Of a stretch of 64,000 nucleotides of DNA, positions 38,083 to 49,254 are shown one piece after another (positions within the stretch are counted from its first letter, which is position 1; each line of letters begins with the position of its first letter). Both the position numbers and the translations under genes were made by a program. Below the pieces are notes generated by a model that was given only the letters and a program-made list of their open reading frames with translations, was not told the DNA's origin and made no database searches. The stretch comes from Strongylocentrotus purpuratus (lineage: Eukaryota; Echinodermata; Echinoidea; Camarodonta; Strongylocentrotidae), in assembly GCF_000002235.5 (NCBI RefSeq), contig NW_022145599.1, forward strand, positions 9,486,897 through 9,550,896, written 5' to 3'.

Positions 38083-38094
<12 letters not shown>
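37229..38094. other. intergenic or sacsin 5' intron, nothing recognised
   Basis: A G-run near 37390-37404 followed by T-rich sequence. If sacsin's missing 5' exon lies farther right, this is intron. No ubiquitin-like domain exon was found here. Confidence 0.4.
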
Positions 38095-38114
<20 letters not shown>

Positions 38115-39520
38115 AGAGAACACGGGTGTGATATATAGGTATTGGAATGAATAGGTGTATTTTTTATATTTTTTTATATTATTGCCTGGTGGTTACTATT
38201 ATTCAAATTTCATTTAAGCTCATTTATTTCTTAATATTTGTACAGAGCCTCTCCTAAAAAGTCCTTCCAACGTACTTTTTATAGTATTCATTATGTAGGC
38301 CTAAATATTAGGTTACATATAGCTCCGGTTAGTCTCATTTGACAACGCCCCCTATCGTCAGAGTCCAGCAGCCTATAAACATGTTAGCCTATGGACTTAA
38401 AAAAAAAAAAAAAAATCGTTAATCGTCATTTTTTGTTTAAACGAAAAGCACATCCACCCCGACGTACGTTATCACTAGCTCTTTCATTGGAACCCTCATG
38501 TCCCATTGACTTTTGAAAGTTTACCCACTGTAATTTGGTCAAAATAGGTCGCCAGCTCGCCATTGCCTATATAACATATGTGCAACAAGTCGAACTTTGG
38601 ACGCAATTTGCCACTCGATTTAAGGTTACAAGTCCAGCACACGAAGGATAACAAGCATGAATTATCATAGATCAGTTCTGATTTGTTCATTATGTCCATT
38701 TCAGCCAAACCCCCCCCCCCCCACCGTAATTTTTCCATTTAATAGTAAAGGCAAGCATTTCGCCGAGGTAGGCAAAAACATGAATATTCATGAACACCAT
38801 GGACTATTCGATTATTAACAGAGGAGTGCTATTGTGCACCACATCAAACTCCCCTACTTTCAGTCAAGTATTTCATTGTATTATGTAGTTTGGTAGGTTT
38901 ATTTTACTAACTGTTTAATTATCAGATATCAATGATAGTTTAAAGATATGGAAAAGGTTCTTGTATTTTATATTTAGCAAAGCAATCTCAAATACAAAAT
39001 CACCAACAAGTGTCGTCTGATCCGCCGATTGTCATCTGCTATATAATTACGTTCAAGGCACATTTATCTGTGCACTGTGATGTACACAGTTTACTCGTCA
39101 GTGTAGATTTATTATTAGCCATCTGTCATGTATTAGTCTGTAATCGTTGACACACATACAATTACCACACACATGAACACTCTCAATTCCCCTCCCCAAC
39201 ACACCATTTCCGCACACCCGGTTCACACATCATACCCAATGGCATATAAACCCTGCAACATATAGTGGAAAATTCTATTTAATATGTTAATGAAGACAAA
39301 AAATTAATTGAAAAATTAAAAAAAATTGAAGTAGGCCCCCCCCCCCCCGCTCCACATCTGCCAGTGTTATTATGATCACGCAAGAGCAAGTTTTTAAAAT
39401 TTTCAACTTCCAGAATAACATGACGGCATGTGATTGCGAAACCGGTCACAATGTCATCGCGTGATCATTGTGCCATTGCGAAATACATGCCCATGTATCG
39501 GAATGAGTCGCGTGCGATTA
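38095..39520. repeat. composite repeat family X, copy B (interrupted)
   Basis: It begins after a (GT)n tract at about 38087-38114. Positions 38140-38330 and 39290-39520 match copy C at 39980-40100 and 40480-40860 in order. Roughly 38,331-39,280 is extra sequence relative to copy C (A-run at 38400, no clear ends). The copy stops matching right after GTGCGATTA at 39520. Confidence 0.65.
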
Positions 39521-39900
39521 GTTTTTTGGTATTAATGTATTATTTCCCTAAGCTAAATCTCCCACCACTATTTAATGACATGTTTAAGGTAAGTTCTTCT
39601 TTCCATTCTTGTAAAACAAGAAACAAATCCACTTTGTACGCACTTCATCGACCAAATATATTCTCCGTTTCCAAGGTGTTCATGAATGGAATTCACATAA
39701 TGATGTTATAAGCAGTACAACTCTTACAAGGTTCAAATATCTACGTAAACAGTTATTGTTTATACGCAAATGTTGTGTACCGAGAAGAAACTTCTTCATC
39801 TTTCTGTAAGCTTTTATTTATTTTTCTATAGTCTCTCTCTCTCTATAATTTTCTAACTCTTTGTCCCTTCTTTTCTTCTGTGAGACTGTTCCGCGTGTGT
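39521..39900. other. non-family sequence between X copies
   Basis: It begins exactly where copy B ceases to match its sisters. The frame across 39430-39711 has no recognised domain. A CT tract lies near 39834-39844. Confidence 0.4.
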
Positions 39901-41740
39901 CATCTGTGTAATAAACTGATGAGTGTTTTGTGAGGGTGTGTGTGTGCGCGTGTGTTTGTGGGTGGGTGTGAATACGGATGTGATATAGGTATTTGAAAGA
40001 ATAGGTGTACGTGGGTGTTTATTTTTTAATTTTTTAAAATATTATTGCCTGGTGATTACTATAATTCAAACTTCATATAAAGATAAGACCAGTTATGGTC
40101 ATACGATTGCAAAAAACGTTGTGGAATCGATCAGAAAAGGTTGATCATCTAGCATATAAGTATTGGAGTGTACTGCAAGGTTCTGGAATCATCAAAATGA
40201 TAAGAAATTTGGCCCAGTCTTGGTAAAGTTACAAGCACTGTACACAGAAAGATGTATATGGTACTACGCACACGTGCGCGACACGTGCGTTTATCTCTCA
40301 CATACCAATAGATAAACTAATTTACCAAATATATCAATTAGTAGGTGGTTTCCCGGCAAAATCTTTATCATCATGTGTTAGTCAAAACATATTATTTCAC
40401 ATGATTGGTAATAAGAGCTTCCATTTCATTTCTTGAAATTGAAGCGTTTCCAATACTGGCCTTTAATTACCTTTAAGCTCATTTATTTCTCTATATTTGT
40501 ACGGAGCCTCTCCTTATAATATTTTTTCTTCTTCTTAGTGGTACTTCCAATCTTCTTTTTGTTCACATGTATTCATTATGTAGGCCTAATTATTATGTTA
40601 TTAATGAGAAAAAAAAGAAATTTAAATTTAAAAATAAAAACAATTGAAGTAGGCACACTAGGGGCAAAGACCGGCTGTGCCCCCCCCCGCCCCACATCTG
40701 CCAGTGTAATTATGATACCGCAAGAGGATATGTTTTTACAACTTTCAATTTCCTGAATAACATGACGGCATGTGATTGCGAAACCTGTCACAATGTCATC
40801 GCGTGATAATTATGCCATTGCGAAATACATGCCCAGGTATCGGAATGAGTCGCGTGTGAGTATATTATTGCTTCGTTTCTGATCAGGAAGTTCATTGGAT
40901 TGCAAAATGTACATGGTTATGTTCACGGTGTTATCTAATAAAGTCGTCTGTTTGGAGCCAGAAGGGCATTAACTCATTTTATTTGAGGGGGAAGGGTGGG
41001 TATAAAGACTGGTATCATCTTGTAGATCTCATTCTGTTTTTTCTAACGCATTTGATAAAACAAAATGTAGTATTTTAATAAATTGCAATTACCAAGGGGG
41101 CGAAGCAGGTTTTCGAAACGGTTGTTGAGTATCAACGTGGTCAGGGCACCTCCCTGCACAATGTATAGGTGGACTATTTTGAAAATATGCTGCTGGTAAA
41201 AAAGTAACGGCCATTTATCAAAACGGCCGCCATGTATAACTCATGTTAAACCATTTTGGAGATTTTTTTTTTTACAGAACCTCATTTTACCATTTGTGAG
41301 GTGGCTCATGAAGAGAATTAAATTGTCTACTAGATGATTTCACATTTAATAGGTTTGGGGATGGATTGTGTATCAATTTTGAGCAAAATATATGATTTTA
41401 TAAAACTATTTCTCCAAAATTATGAATTGCGCTAAAAGAAACATGACTTGCATTTCTAGAAAACTGTCCATAAAATTGGTTTATATCATTTCTAAATACC
41501 AAGTTCATTGTTTTTTTTTAACAAAGACGTTATAGCGCTTTAAAGTTGAAACTTTGATATTAGCTGTAATGGCAATTTTAGTTACTAAGAGCTTTCTTCT
41601 CCTTACCAACGGTAACATAGTGAGATGAAAAATAGAATATGTAGCGAGTAGATGCTAACATGAAGCAGATGACAATTTGGATAGGAAGTATGATGTTAGA
41701 TGATGCAGTTTTATCATATTTTAAAGATATCTCTCTTAGC
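39901..41740. repeat. composite repeat family X, copy C
   Basis: A (GT)n-like lead near 39935-39965 is followed by the same segment order as copy B, so B and C look like a tandem pair. It continues through 40755-40860 and 40879-41070. At 40861-40880 it shows the uninterrupted version of the junction at which copies A and D carry insertions. The block at 41440-41740 matches copy A 1018-1345, which lies upstream of the other blocks in A, so the order differs. About 40,085-40,465 is an extra insert. Confidence 0.65.
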
Positions 41741-42018
41741 TCCCGCTACTGTTGATACAATTTGGGTTTGGTTTTGCTTGATATGCTATTCTGGATGTAT
41801 TTATGCATACAGGCATTTAAGCTTATGTAGGAATATATTATGATAGTTTATGATAATTCACTTTCTCATGATACACAATGAGAACTTTAAGTGTTCTTCG
41901 TTTGTTATTCAATTTAAAGAATACTCATTTATATGCATGTATGTGTCTACTTAATACATCTAGTATAACTCAAATTTCATTAAGGAGACGCATACTTCAC
42001 ATGCACAAGTTAAACTTA
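41741..42018. other. intergenic flank of the Academ-like element
   Basis: Unique-looking AT-rich sequence ending in the TTA target copy. Confidence 0.5.
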
Positions 42019-43173
42019 TAGTCAGGTGGCTTAGCGAAATTATCGTTACACGGCGGACAAAAGCGCCATTTTTGGTACAGGGCTTCCTTTCGACCTACTG
42101 AACGATATTAGCCTAGGAGCCCTCGGCAAAAAATTAATTTAAAGGTGTGGGGGGCGGGGGCGGCATTCCGGAGCCCCTTAATAAAATATAAGTTAAAATA
42201 ACATTGATCTGTTGTTGTACGAATGTAATTTTTGGTACAGGGCTTTTTAGAACCATCTGAACGATGTTAGGGTTGCAGCCCCTTCAAAAAAAAAAATATA
42301 TAGGTGTATTTTTGGGGGCCGGGGCGTCGTACCGGAGCCCCCATATTATATATTCTGTAAGATCACATTGGTTTGTGATTATACGACAGCCTGTTTTTGT
42401 ACAGGGCTTCCCAAGGACTTACTGAAAGATAGTAGGGTAGGACCCCCTGGCAACAATTTCATATAAGGGTGTAGGGGCGGGGGCGCCATCCCGGAGCCCC
42501 CCAAATACTATAAAGGTTAAAAAAAAAAAAAAAATCTTGCACAAATGCAATTTCTGGTACAGGGCTTTTTTTTGACCTACTAAACGATGTTAGGGTTGGA
42601 GCCGCCAACAAAACATTTATATAGGTGTATTTTGGGGGCGGGGGCGCCGTACCAGAGCCCCCGTGTTAGATATCATGAAAGATCACATTGGTTTGTGGTT
42701 ATATGACAGCCTTTTATGGTACAGGGCTCTCTTATGACCTACTGAATGATATTAAGGAAGGAGCCCCCGGCAAAACAATCGCATAAGTGTGAAGAAGGTC
42801 GGGGCGTTGTTTCGGAGCCCCCGTGTTGATTTTGTTAAACCTTAATAATTTGCATACTCTGGGGGTAGAATGTTGCCAGTCGCCAGTAATAAGTCTTAAC
42901 AACAGAACACGCTCATGTCAGGTGGCTAAGCGTTACTATCAACTAATCATAGCCTAGGAGCCTTTCAGAATTTTTGAAAAAAATCATGTAAAACACAGAA
43001 TTCCAAGTTAGCTGACATTTGTGACATAATTCCACTCATTCCTGAGAATCATAAAAAGTTTTAAATGGTTACGAAATATATGTATAGAGGCCACTGATCA
43101 AATTCAATTCAAGTTTGGATAAATTGCAATACTACAAGTGGACCTAGCTACAAGCAGTTTCACCAAAGTAATC
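42019..43173. repeat. left terminal inverted repeat of Academ-like element
   Basis: The arm is built from five tandem units of about 160 bp, each opening with GGTACAGGG (42074, 42235, 42398, 42556, 42718), alternating between two subtypes. A second copy of the terminal word, TCAGGTGGCTAAGCG, lies internally at 42918-42932. Each unit carries a G-rich GGGGGCGGGGGCG core. Confidence 0.85.
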
Positions 43174-43750
43174 ATTGAAATGTGTGACTCTTGGATAATT
43201 GGACATTATAAAAATAACAAAACATTTTTAATTATTATATATACCGTTTTTATTCAACTTTCAATAACAATCCACCCTCTTCAGGGGCGGATCCCGGAAT
43301 GTTTTAAGAAGGCGGGAGGAGAGGGTTCAGGCCCAATAGATTTTTGTTCACAAAAGAAATGAAATAAATAAACTCATATGCGCAGTATGCTTTCTAGCAC
43401 TTATTCCAAGCGTTTACCACATACCATGTATAATCCATGGGGGGGGGGGGGGGGTGCGTTGACCACCACCTCCCGGATCAGTGTCTGCTTTTCTGATTTG
43501 AAGTTAAAGTTGATCACCCATTTTAGTAAACATTCATTCGTTCTCAATAACTAGATAAAACTTGCGTTTCAGCAAAAAAAAACAATTCTTAATTTTCATG
43601 ACTATATCTCACATCACGGAGATTAGAGCATTGCATGTGGTTGAAATGGATTGCAGTGTAAAAGAAACTTTCATAGTTTTCTCAATTTTCTAAGTATGTG
43701 GGATTGTTAAGTGATGTTTAATAATAAAATCGCTTACAGTTTACAATGTT
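43174..43750 (-). other. Academ-like element trailer after the gene
   Basis: It contains a minus-strand AATAAA near 43250, a GGCGGATCC motif near 43286 and a G-run near 43440-43454. No coding sequence was recognised. Confidence 0.5.
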
Positions 43751-46700
43751 CTATGTAGTACAACTGCACTTGCAAAGTGGTGAGCAGTCCAAATTTGCTT
43801 TGCCGCATTTGCAGTTGGAGCAGTCACCTTTGCATGAACATCTGATAAGTTCACGACATGATCTGGAAATCTCTGGAATTGTCATCCAAACTGGTACCCA
43901 TGACTCTGATATTTTGGTCCAGGCAAAGTCCTTTGGAGAAGGAACCACTGGCTGTGTTTGAGTGCAGGTCGTCCAGATTCCCGCTTGATACACTGCACGG
44001 CGGACATGCTGGAGTAGTGCATCCTTGGTGGGTGGCAGTTTGTCCATTGCTCGATTCTTATGGCAGAAGAGTTCCTGTCTTGTCTTGTTGACAGAGTTCA
44101 AAGGACTGGTTTTGTCATACAGGATAACAGTCAGTCTCTCGAGCTTTAGGAACGAGTCGTCGTTGAGTTCCAGCATCTGGAAAGGATGGTCGGCTAGAGA
44201 CACAAATGTCTGTGTGACGTCTTTATAGATCTGCCAGGCCTGCCAAACTGACTTCTTGCCCTTGCCATTGAAAGCAGAGGTTGTGTCACAACCTGAAAAT
44301 GCGTGGAACATGGGTAATGCACGTGATTTTTGCTGCCCTAGGCTCGAGTAGATGGCGTTGATGTGGTAAAACCTGTAATTCTTGCCCATGCCAAAGGCCA
44401 CCCAGATGTCAGCCAAAGGTTGAGTTGAAATCAGATTATGGAATGTGCCAGCAAGGATTACTACAACATCTGTGTCCACAGTTCGCACAAGGATAGTCTT
44501 TCCCCCGTGTTTCAGAGAATGTAGCACATGAACCACAACTCTAGTGTCCGCCTCCTCGTGATTACAGTTTTGCATGGGGATGCCAGTACCAATGGATGCC
44601 ACAGATTTCCCGGATGTGACATATACAGCTTTGGCTGGCGGCAAGTTGAAATCCTCAATCTTGGAAGTCAAAAAGGCAAACAGCTCTTTCTTGTTGAGTG
44701 GGTCACGGAGAAAGTCCATCCAATTGCCTGGTAGTTTGGTCTCACCCGATACTTTCCTGCGCACACCCTTGCCTCTCTTTTCCCGGGTAGATTCTTTCAA
44801 GCTATCTGGAATGTATGTGTCCCACACGACATCCAACCTCATGGCGTCCTGAAGCTGCTTCTCCAGGTATGGGATGAATACCCTGTCTGCATACTCATGG
44901 AATGTGCTGACGCTGGTAGTGGGCAGACAGTGTACGATGACGGCACCATCCAGGACTTTGCAGTCATAGGTTGAAGGTGGCTCTGATTGACCAGGTTGCT
45001 CAAGACATTTCAGCAGGTCCGACTTCGTGCTGGGCAAATGAAGCTTGTTAAAGTCTGAGAGGGAAGGAGGGAAGGACTGTATCTCATGTGCAAAGAACTC
45101 TGCCAAGTCACCTTCCCGGTTCTGCATAGATATGTACAACTGGCCGAAGAGTGCCACGTTGTTTTGAAGCACTTTGATCTTCTTCCCCTGCTTAGATGTT
45201 ACCTTCCGTTTAGGTTTACTGAATAGTGCTAGAGAATTCCTCTTGATTGGGTCATGGATGGAGTGGCTGCGAACATCAAGCACATTCTTGACAAAGTTCT
45301 TGTACTGTTTCCTGCCTGTATCCTCCAATGTGTGCAATGCGGCTACCACTGATTCATCCGCACAGTTGCGACTGTCAAGAGTTACTAGTTCGGAGAAATC
45401 ATCCAAGAAGGGATTGCCCATTCGTCTGATGGTATCGGAGAGGCTGACAACCTGTCGCTGGAAGGTCTTCTGTGTTGAGAGACCCTGCTCATGATGCTGG
45501 AAGTTCTCCGGGATCTCTGTGTCATCATCAGGAAGGTATTCTTCTTCGAATTGCTTTAGCAGCCTGGACATCTCTGGTCCCGAAAGCATCCATCGTCGAA
45601 AAGCCACAGGGTTTTCTGTGAGTCCAACAGCTCCACCAGAACCTTTCACGATCTTGTTTTCCTGCTCATGAGCTTGATCAAATGGGATTGCAGAGAATTT
45701 GTTTCTTGTCTTGGAAAGGACCCAGTGAGAAAAATTCTCAAACTCATCCTTGATAGTGTCGGGCAGAGACTTCATATCTCTGATGTGAACTGGCATCCAC
45801 CGTGAGTAGTTCACATGATCCAAGGCAAAGAACAGTGGTGTGAGTTCCTCCAAGACTTCAACATACAAAGGGAAATTCTTCTCTCTGTGAGCCCTGATGA
45901 AGATAAGAATGAGGGTTTCATATCTCATGATCAGGTCCCAGTACATGAAAGTAGGACTTCTCTTCTGCATGTTGTTTTTCCAAGCCGTGAAAGATTCTTC
46001 ATCTTTGGGGCCGTCGCTGTGCATGAAAGCCTCACTCTGAAGATTGTGCAGAGTCAAGACAGTGATTTGGTGGGCGCGCCTAGTTCTAGTTAAGTGTGCT
46101 GCCTTCAGATACGAATCGGCCGTGCCAGATGACGCTACCTCTGCCTCTGTGAGGGCTGTGGTCCAGCCAGAACCTTCTAAGACATCCCCAAGTGTGTTCC
46201 ATAGTGCCATTTCTGTGTGCAGACCTCCTAGCATAACCACATGCACTTTCTCACCATGAGTGTCTGGCCATTTCCACTGTACAAACTTTGCCAAGGCAAA
46301 CAGAGGCTGGTCAAATGTCGTGACTGGGATTTGTCCTGGGTTCAGAAATTCGACAGCTTGGCTCTCGACATCCATGCCATGCTTAATCATAGCAGGAGTT
46401 GCAGACTTCTCATAAAAGAGAGGAAGGAGTGCACATTGTGCTGGAGGGTCTTCTACCGGAGGTTGATTAGAGGCATGATAGGCAGCCCATGAAATAGTAT
46501 CTCCACTGATGAGTTCTTTTGTCTCTAGAAGTGGCAGTGAATGCTCTACCCAACTGTGTTCCCCTGCTTTGGCCGCATCTAAGCACCTCTCGAGTGGAAA
46601 CACTTCACTTTCTGGCACCGCAACAGCAGTTGTCTTCAAAGCTGTGGCTGGTACATAGGCGTAGCTATCAGGAAGAGCATGCTTTTCATTTCCAGAAGGT

Positions 46701-48199
46701 GGTATCACAACAGGTGCTCTGCTCTCGCCAGGTTTGGCCTTGGTAGGCAACTGTAAAAGGCTGATTCCAGTCCCATGGAATGATGTTTTGGAAGTGGTTG
46801 AGCTCGGGTTGTGGTCTAGGTTGTCGAGGGCGCCAACAGTGAACACACCTTTCCGGAGGCTAGCCGGAGACACCACTCCATCTTCTACAAAGCGTTCACA
46901 GGTAGAAGTTGCGATCCATTCCTCAATCTCCATAATCCTGTCATAAGAAATGCTGATGCCAAAGTGATACAACTGCGTGATGAGCTTCTTGCTTCTAGTC
47001 AGTGCATGCATACTGATGCCAATATAGATTGGGAGGGGTGGTTCACGCTCCAGAGTGTGTCTGGTCTTCACAGTGGTATCAGATGACCGTTTCTTTGTAT
47101 TGTAAGTGATGCACTGGCTGATTGTGAGGCAAGCCTGGGAGTCACGCTTGTCTTGATGTTTTAAGTTGGGACCATTCAAGATCATGGAGACAAGAGACTT
47201 GATGCTTGAGGGCAGTGAGTCTTCCTGACATTCTTCCGGGAAGCAACCAGTGAATTTGAAGCCTTGATGGTTAAAGATGTCTTTTCTTATTATTGTAGCA
47301 GCATTGGCCAAGATAACAGCGTCTGCTGAGAAGTCTCGACTCGTCAGAGCTTCTTTCAACATATTGTGCATGCCTTCCTTGAAAATGAGTACAGTGTTTT
47401 TCCCAGCATACTGTTCTTGTGCCTCTGAGAAGCGTCCTAGCAAACGAACCTTCAGTCTGGTCTTGTTGACTTGTTTCTTGATACCCAGTTCTTTAAGACG
47501 AGTCACATACAGATCGTGAACCTCATTCAACTTGAAGAGGAGAGTTCCAGAATCCACAGACTTCTCAATGTAGCTGGTCAGTTCCACAAATGCCCGAGAC
47601 TCGTTCATTTTTTCATCTGTGTTTTCAGCTGCTTGGCCTGCCTTGCGGGTATGACTACGGTAGCGATTTCTTAGCTTGGTCAGACATGTCAGATGGTATT
47701 TTGCCTCCATTGCAATTAGATCTCCCCCAACTATTCTAGCCATAAGCAGGGTATCATTTAGCTCTGTGATCATGTCCCTGATATTTTTGTCGGTATCCAA
47801 GGTTGAAACTTCATGGAGAACATTTTCTTCTTCACCTTTCTCACAGAATATACACCTTTGAACATCTAGTGATTTGCGCTTACTGGGCCTTTTCTCTTCA
47901 CCATCAGGGTTAGGCTCTCTCTTCTTATTTGTCTTTGCCAACTTGGAATTGTTAAACTTTAAATGGCAAGATTTGTGCCAGGAGGCAGAATGAGAAACAA
48001 AATTGTCAACAGTTTCATCACTCCCAAAATAGAGTTTCACAGGAAGAGCACCAATATTCCTGAACTGTTCTACGTTGGTCAGGAATGATGTGTAGGCACA
48101 TGCCTTGTCAACACTTGTCCTAGGACTCTTTAAGGGACACTTCAAGGGTTCAGCAGTGTCGTGCTGGCAAATCACACAGCGATCCCAATTTAGCTCCAT
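43751..48199 (-). CDS. Academ-like transposase with XPG/FEN1-type nuclease motifs
   Basis: This 1482-residue protein has its ATG at 48197-48199. Two N-terminal zinc-binding modules share the layout CxxC...HxxC: CVICQ with WHKSC (residues 8-80) and CIFCEKG with YHLTC (about 115-172). A long alpha/beta region of unknown fold follows. Near residue 1213 is HEEADTR, then VDTDVVVILAG, then SGCDTTSAFNGKGKKSVWQAW near 1303. This order (acidic EA-D, DxD, GCD-T plus helix-hairpin-helix-like GKGKK) parallels the XPG-I/FEN1 PIN-type nuclease core. The C-terminus has about ten Cys in 35 residues (CSCKGDCSNCKC...CSPLCKCSC). Role: probably cuts and moves the surrounding element. Terminal repeats and target duplication argue against a domesticated host gene. 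Confidence 0.75.
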   Translation of the reverse strand: MELNWDRCVICQHDTAEPLKCPLKSPRTSVDKACAYTSFLTNVEQFRNIGALPVKLYFGSDETVDNFVSHSASWHKSCHLKFNNSKLAKTNKKREPNPDGEEKRPSKRKSLDVQRCIFCEKGEEENVLHEVSTLDTDKNIRDMITELNDTLLMARIVGGDLIAMEAKYHLTCLTKLRNRYRSHTRKAGQAAENTDEKMNESRAFVELTSYIEKSVDSGTLLFKLNEVHDLYVTRLKELGIKKQVNKTRLKVRLLGRFSEAQEQYAGKNTVLIFKEGMHNMLKEALTSRDFSADAVILANAATIIRKDIFNHQGFKFTGCFPEECQEDSLPSSIKSLVSMILNGPNLKHQDKRDSQACLTISQCITYNTKKRSSDTTVKTRHTLEREPPLPIYIGISMHALTRSKKLITQLYHFGISISYDRIMEIEEWIATSTCERFVEDGVVSPASLRKGVFTVGALDNLDHNPSSTTSKTSFHGTGISLLQLPTKAKPGESRAPVVIPPSGNEKHALPDSYAYVPATALKTTAVAVPESEVFPLERCLDAAKAGEHSWVEHSLPLLETKELISGDTISWAAYHASNQPPVEDPPAQCALLPLFYEKSATPAMIKHGMDVESQAVEFLNPGQIPVTTFDQPLFALAKFVQWKWPDTHGEKVHVVMLGGLHTEMALWNTLGDVLEGSGWTTALTEAEVASSGTADSYLKAAHLTRTRRAHQITVLTLHNLQSEAFMHSDGPKDEESFTAWKNNMQKRSPTFMYWDLIMRYETLILIFIRAHREKNFPLYVEVLEELTPLFFALDHVNYSRWMPVHIRDMKSLPDTIKDEFENFSHWVLSKTRNKFSAIPFDQAHEQENKIVKGSGGAVGLTENPVAFRRWMLSGPEMSRLLKQFEEEYLPDDDTEIPENFQHHEQGLSTQKTFQRQVVSLSDTIRRMGNPFLDDFSELVTLDSRNCADESVVAALHTLEDTGRKQYKNFVKNVLDVRSHSIHDPIKRNSLALFSKPKRKVTSKQGKKIKVLQNNVALFGQLYISMQNREGDLAEFFAHEIQSFPPSLSDFNKLHLPSTKSDLLKCLEQPGQSEPPSTYDCKVLDGAVIVHCLPTTSVSTFHEYADRVFIPYLEKQLQDAMRLDVVWDTYIPDSLKESTREKRGKGVRRKVSGETKLPGNWMDFLRDPLNKKELFAFLTSKIEDFNLPPAKAVYVTSGKSVASIGTGIPMQNCNHEEADTRVVVHVLHSLKHGGKTILVRTVDTDVVVILAGTFHNLISTQPLADIWVAFGMGKNYRFYHINAIYSSLGQQKSRALPMFHAFSGCDTTSAFNGKGKKSVWQAWQIYKDVTQTFVSLADHPFQMLELNDDSFLKLERLTVILYDKTSPLNSVNKTRQELFCHKNRAMDKLPPTKDALLQHVRRAVYQAGIWTTCTQTQPVVPSPKDFAWTKISESWVPVWMTIPEISRSCRELIRCSCKGDCSNCKCGKANLDCSPLCKCSCTT

Positions 48200-49254
48200 G
48201 TTTAGTCACACCCTAAAAAGAAACAAATGTATTGGAATACTATGAAAGGTGTCCGAGGCCACTACAATATTTAGTAGGATGTAGGTTCAATGAATTCAGG
48301 CTGTTGGCTCATTAATTCATGTCTCATATGTTACCTTCTTTTTTCTGAGCAGAGCTACATATTATGTGTGTATCAAAGTAACACTCGACAAGTTAAGCCT
48401 AATGTTCTCCATCAAAATGATGATGAACTATAATCAATCTGTCTAGCCCATTGCCCTGCTTCATCTATACTCATCAATGCTTTGATTTTCTTTCACAACT
48501 GTTTATTTAATTATAGACTTTTCACCCTATTAACAATCAATGAGTTCCCTGGCAACATAACACAAAAAGACATGAACTCACAAGCATTCATAAGCACGCC
48601 TGTTAAATTTACATACACACACATACAATCATTCATATTCATACCAATCTACCCCTATGCAATTCAACACACTGCACAGTCCCAATTTGGGCGCATGCAC
48701 TGCCAACTACTCAACTATTATGCAATGTGTATCCAACACACTTACTATGCACACACAGCACATCATTTAAACTTTCTTGACCTTTCCAACTCTAAAATCA
48801 GTTTTGTATAGGAGGACACTAAACCACAAAGTTGTCATATAGTCTGTAACTATCAAAGAATGTAACAAGTAAAGAATGATACCTTATCTCTCTATTTGAA
48901 TAAAGATGTTTATGGATAGAAATCTGATAAAAATAAGGTTTTTTCTTACCTGATACATAATGTGCTGGATTAGTGAACTTCAGATTAAGTAGGTCACAAA
49001 TGAATGGACAAGAACAAAGAACGCCATCACTCATCAATATGTGCTTAGTGTCTGCTTCAGAATACGTCTTACATGTTAATACTCTTTATAGAGACTGGAA
49101 ATATCTAAACTCAAACAACAAAAACAGGCAATTATCAGAGTAGTGGATAAATTGAGGGGAAAAAATAAAATTTGTGAACATTTTATAAAACAACACTTCT
49201 CAAGGAACTAACGGCTCATCACATTAAGTACCCATTATATATAGGTTTATGGTT
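48200..49254 (-). other. Academ-like element leader between gene and right arm
   Basis: About 1.05 kb upstream of the transposase ATG. No second gene was recognised; short frames lack domains. It may contain promoter or 5' UTR sequence. Confidence 0.5.

Noticed and set aside
43751-48199. Reading the 1482-codon gene as a host gene of the GCDTTSAF family
   Set aside because: It lies within matched inverted termini and a target duplication, so a transposon gene is the simpler reading, though host co-option of relatives is possible.
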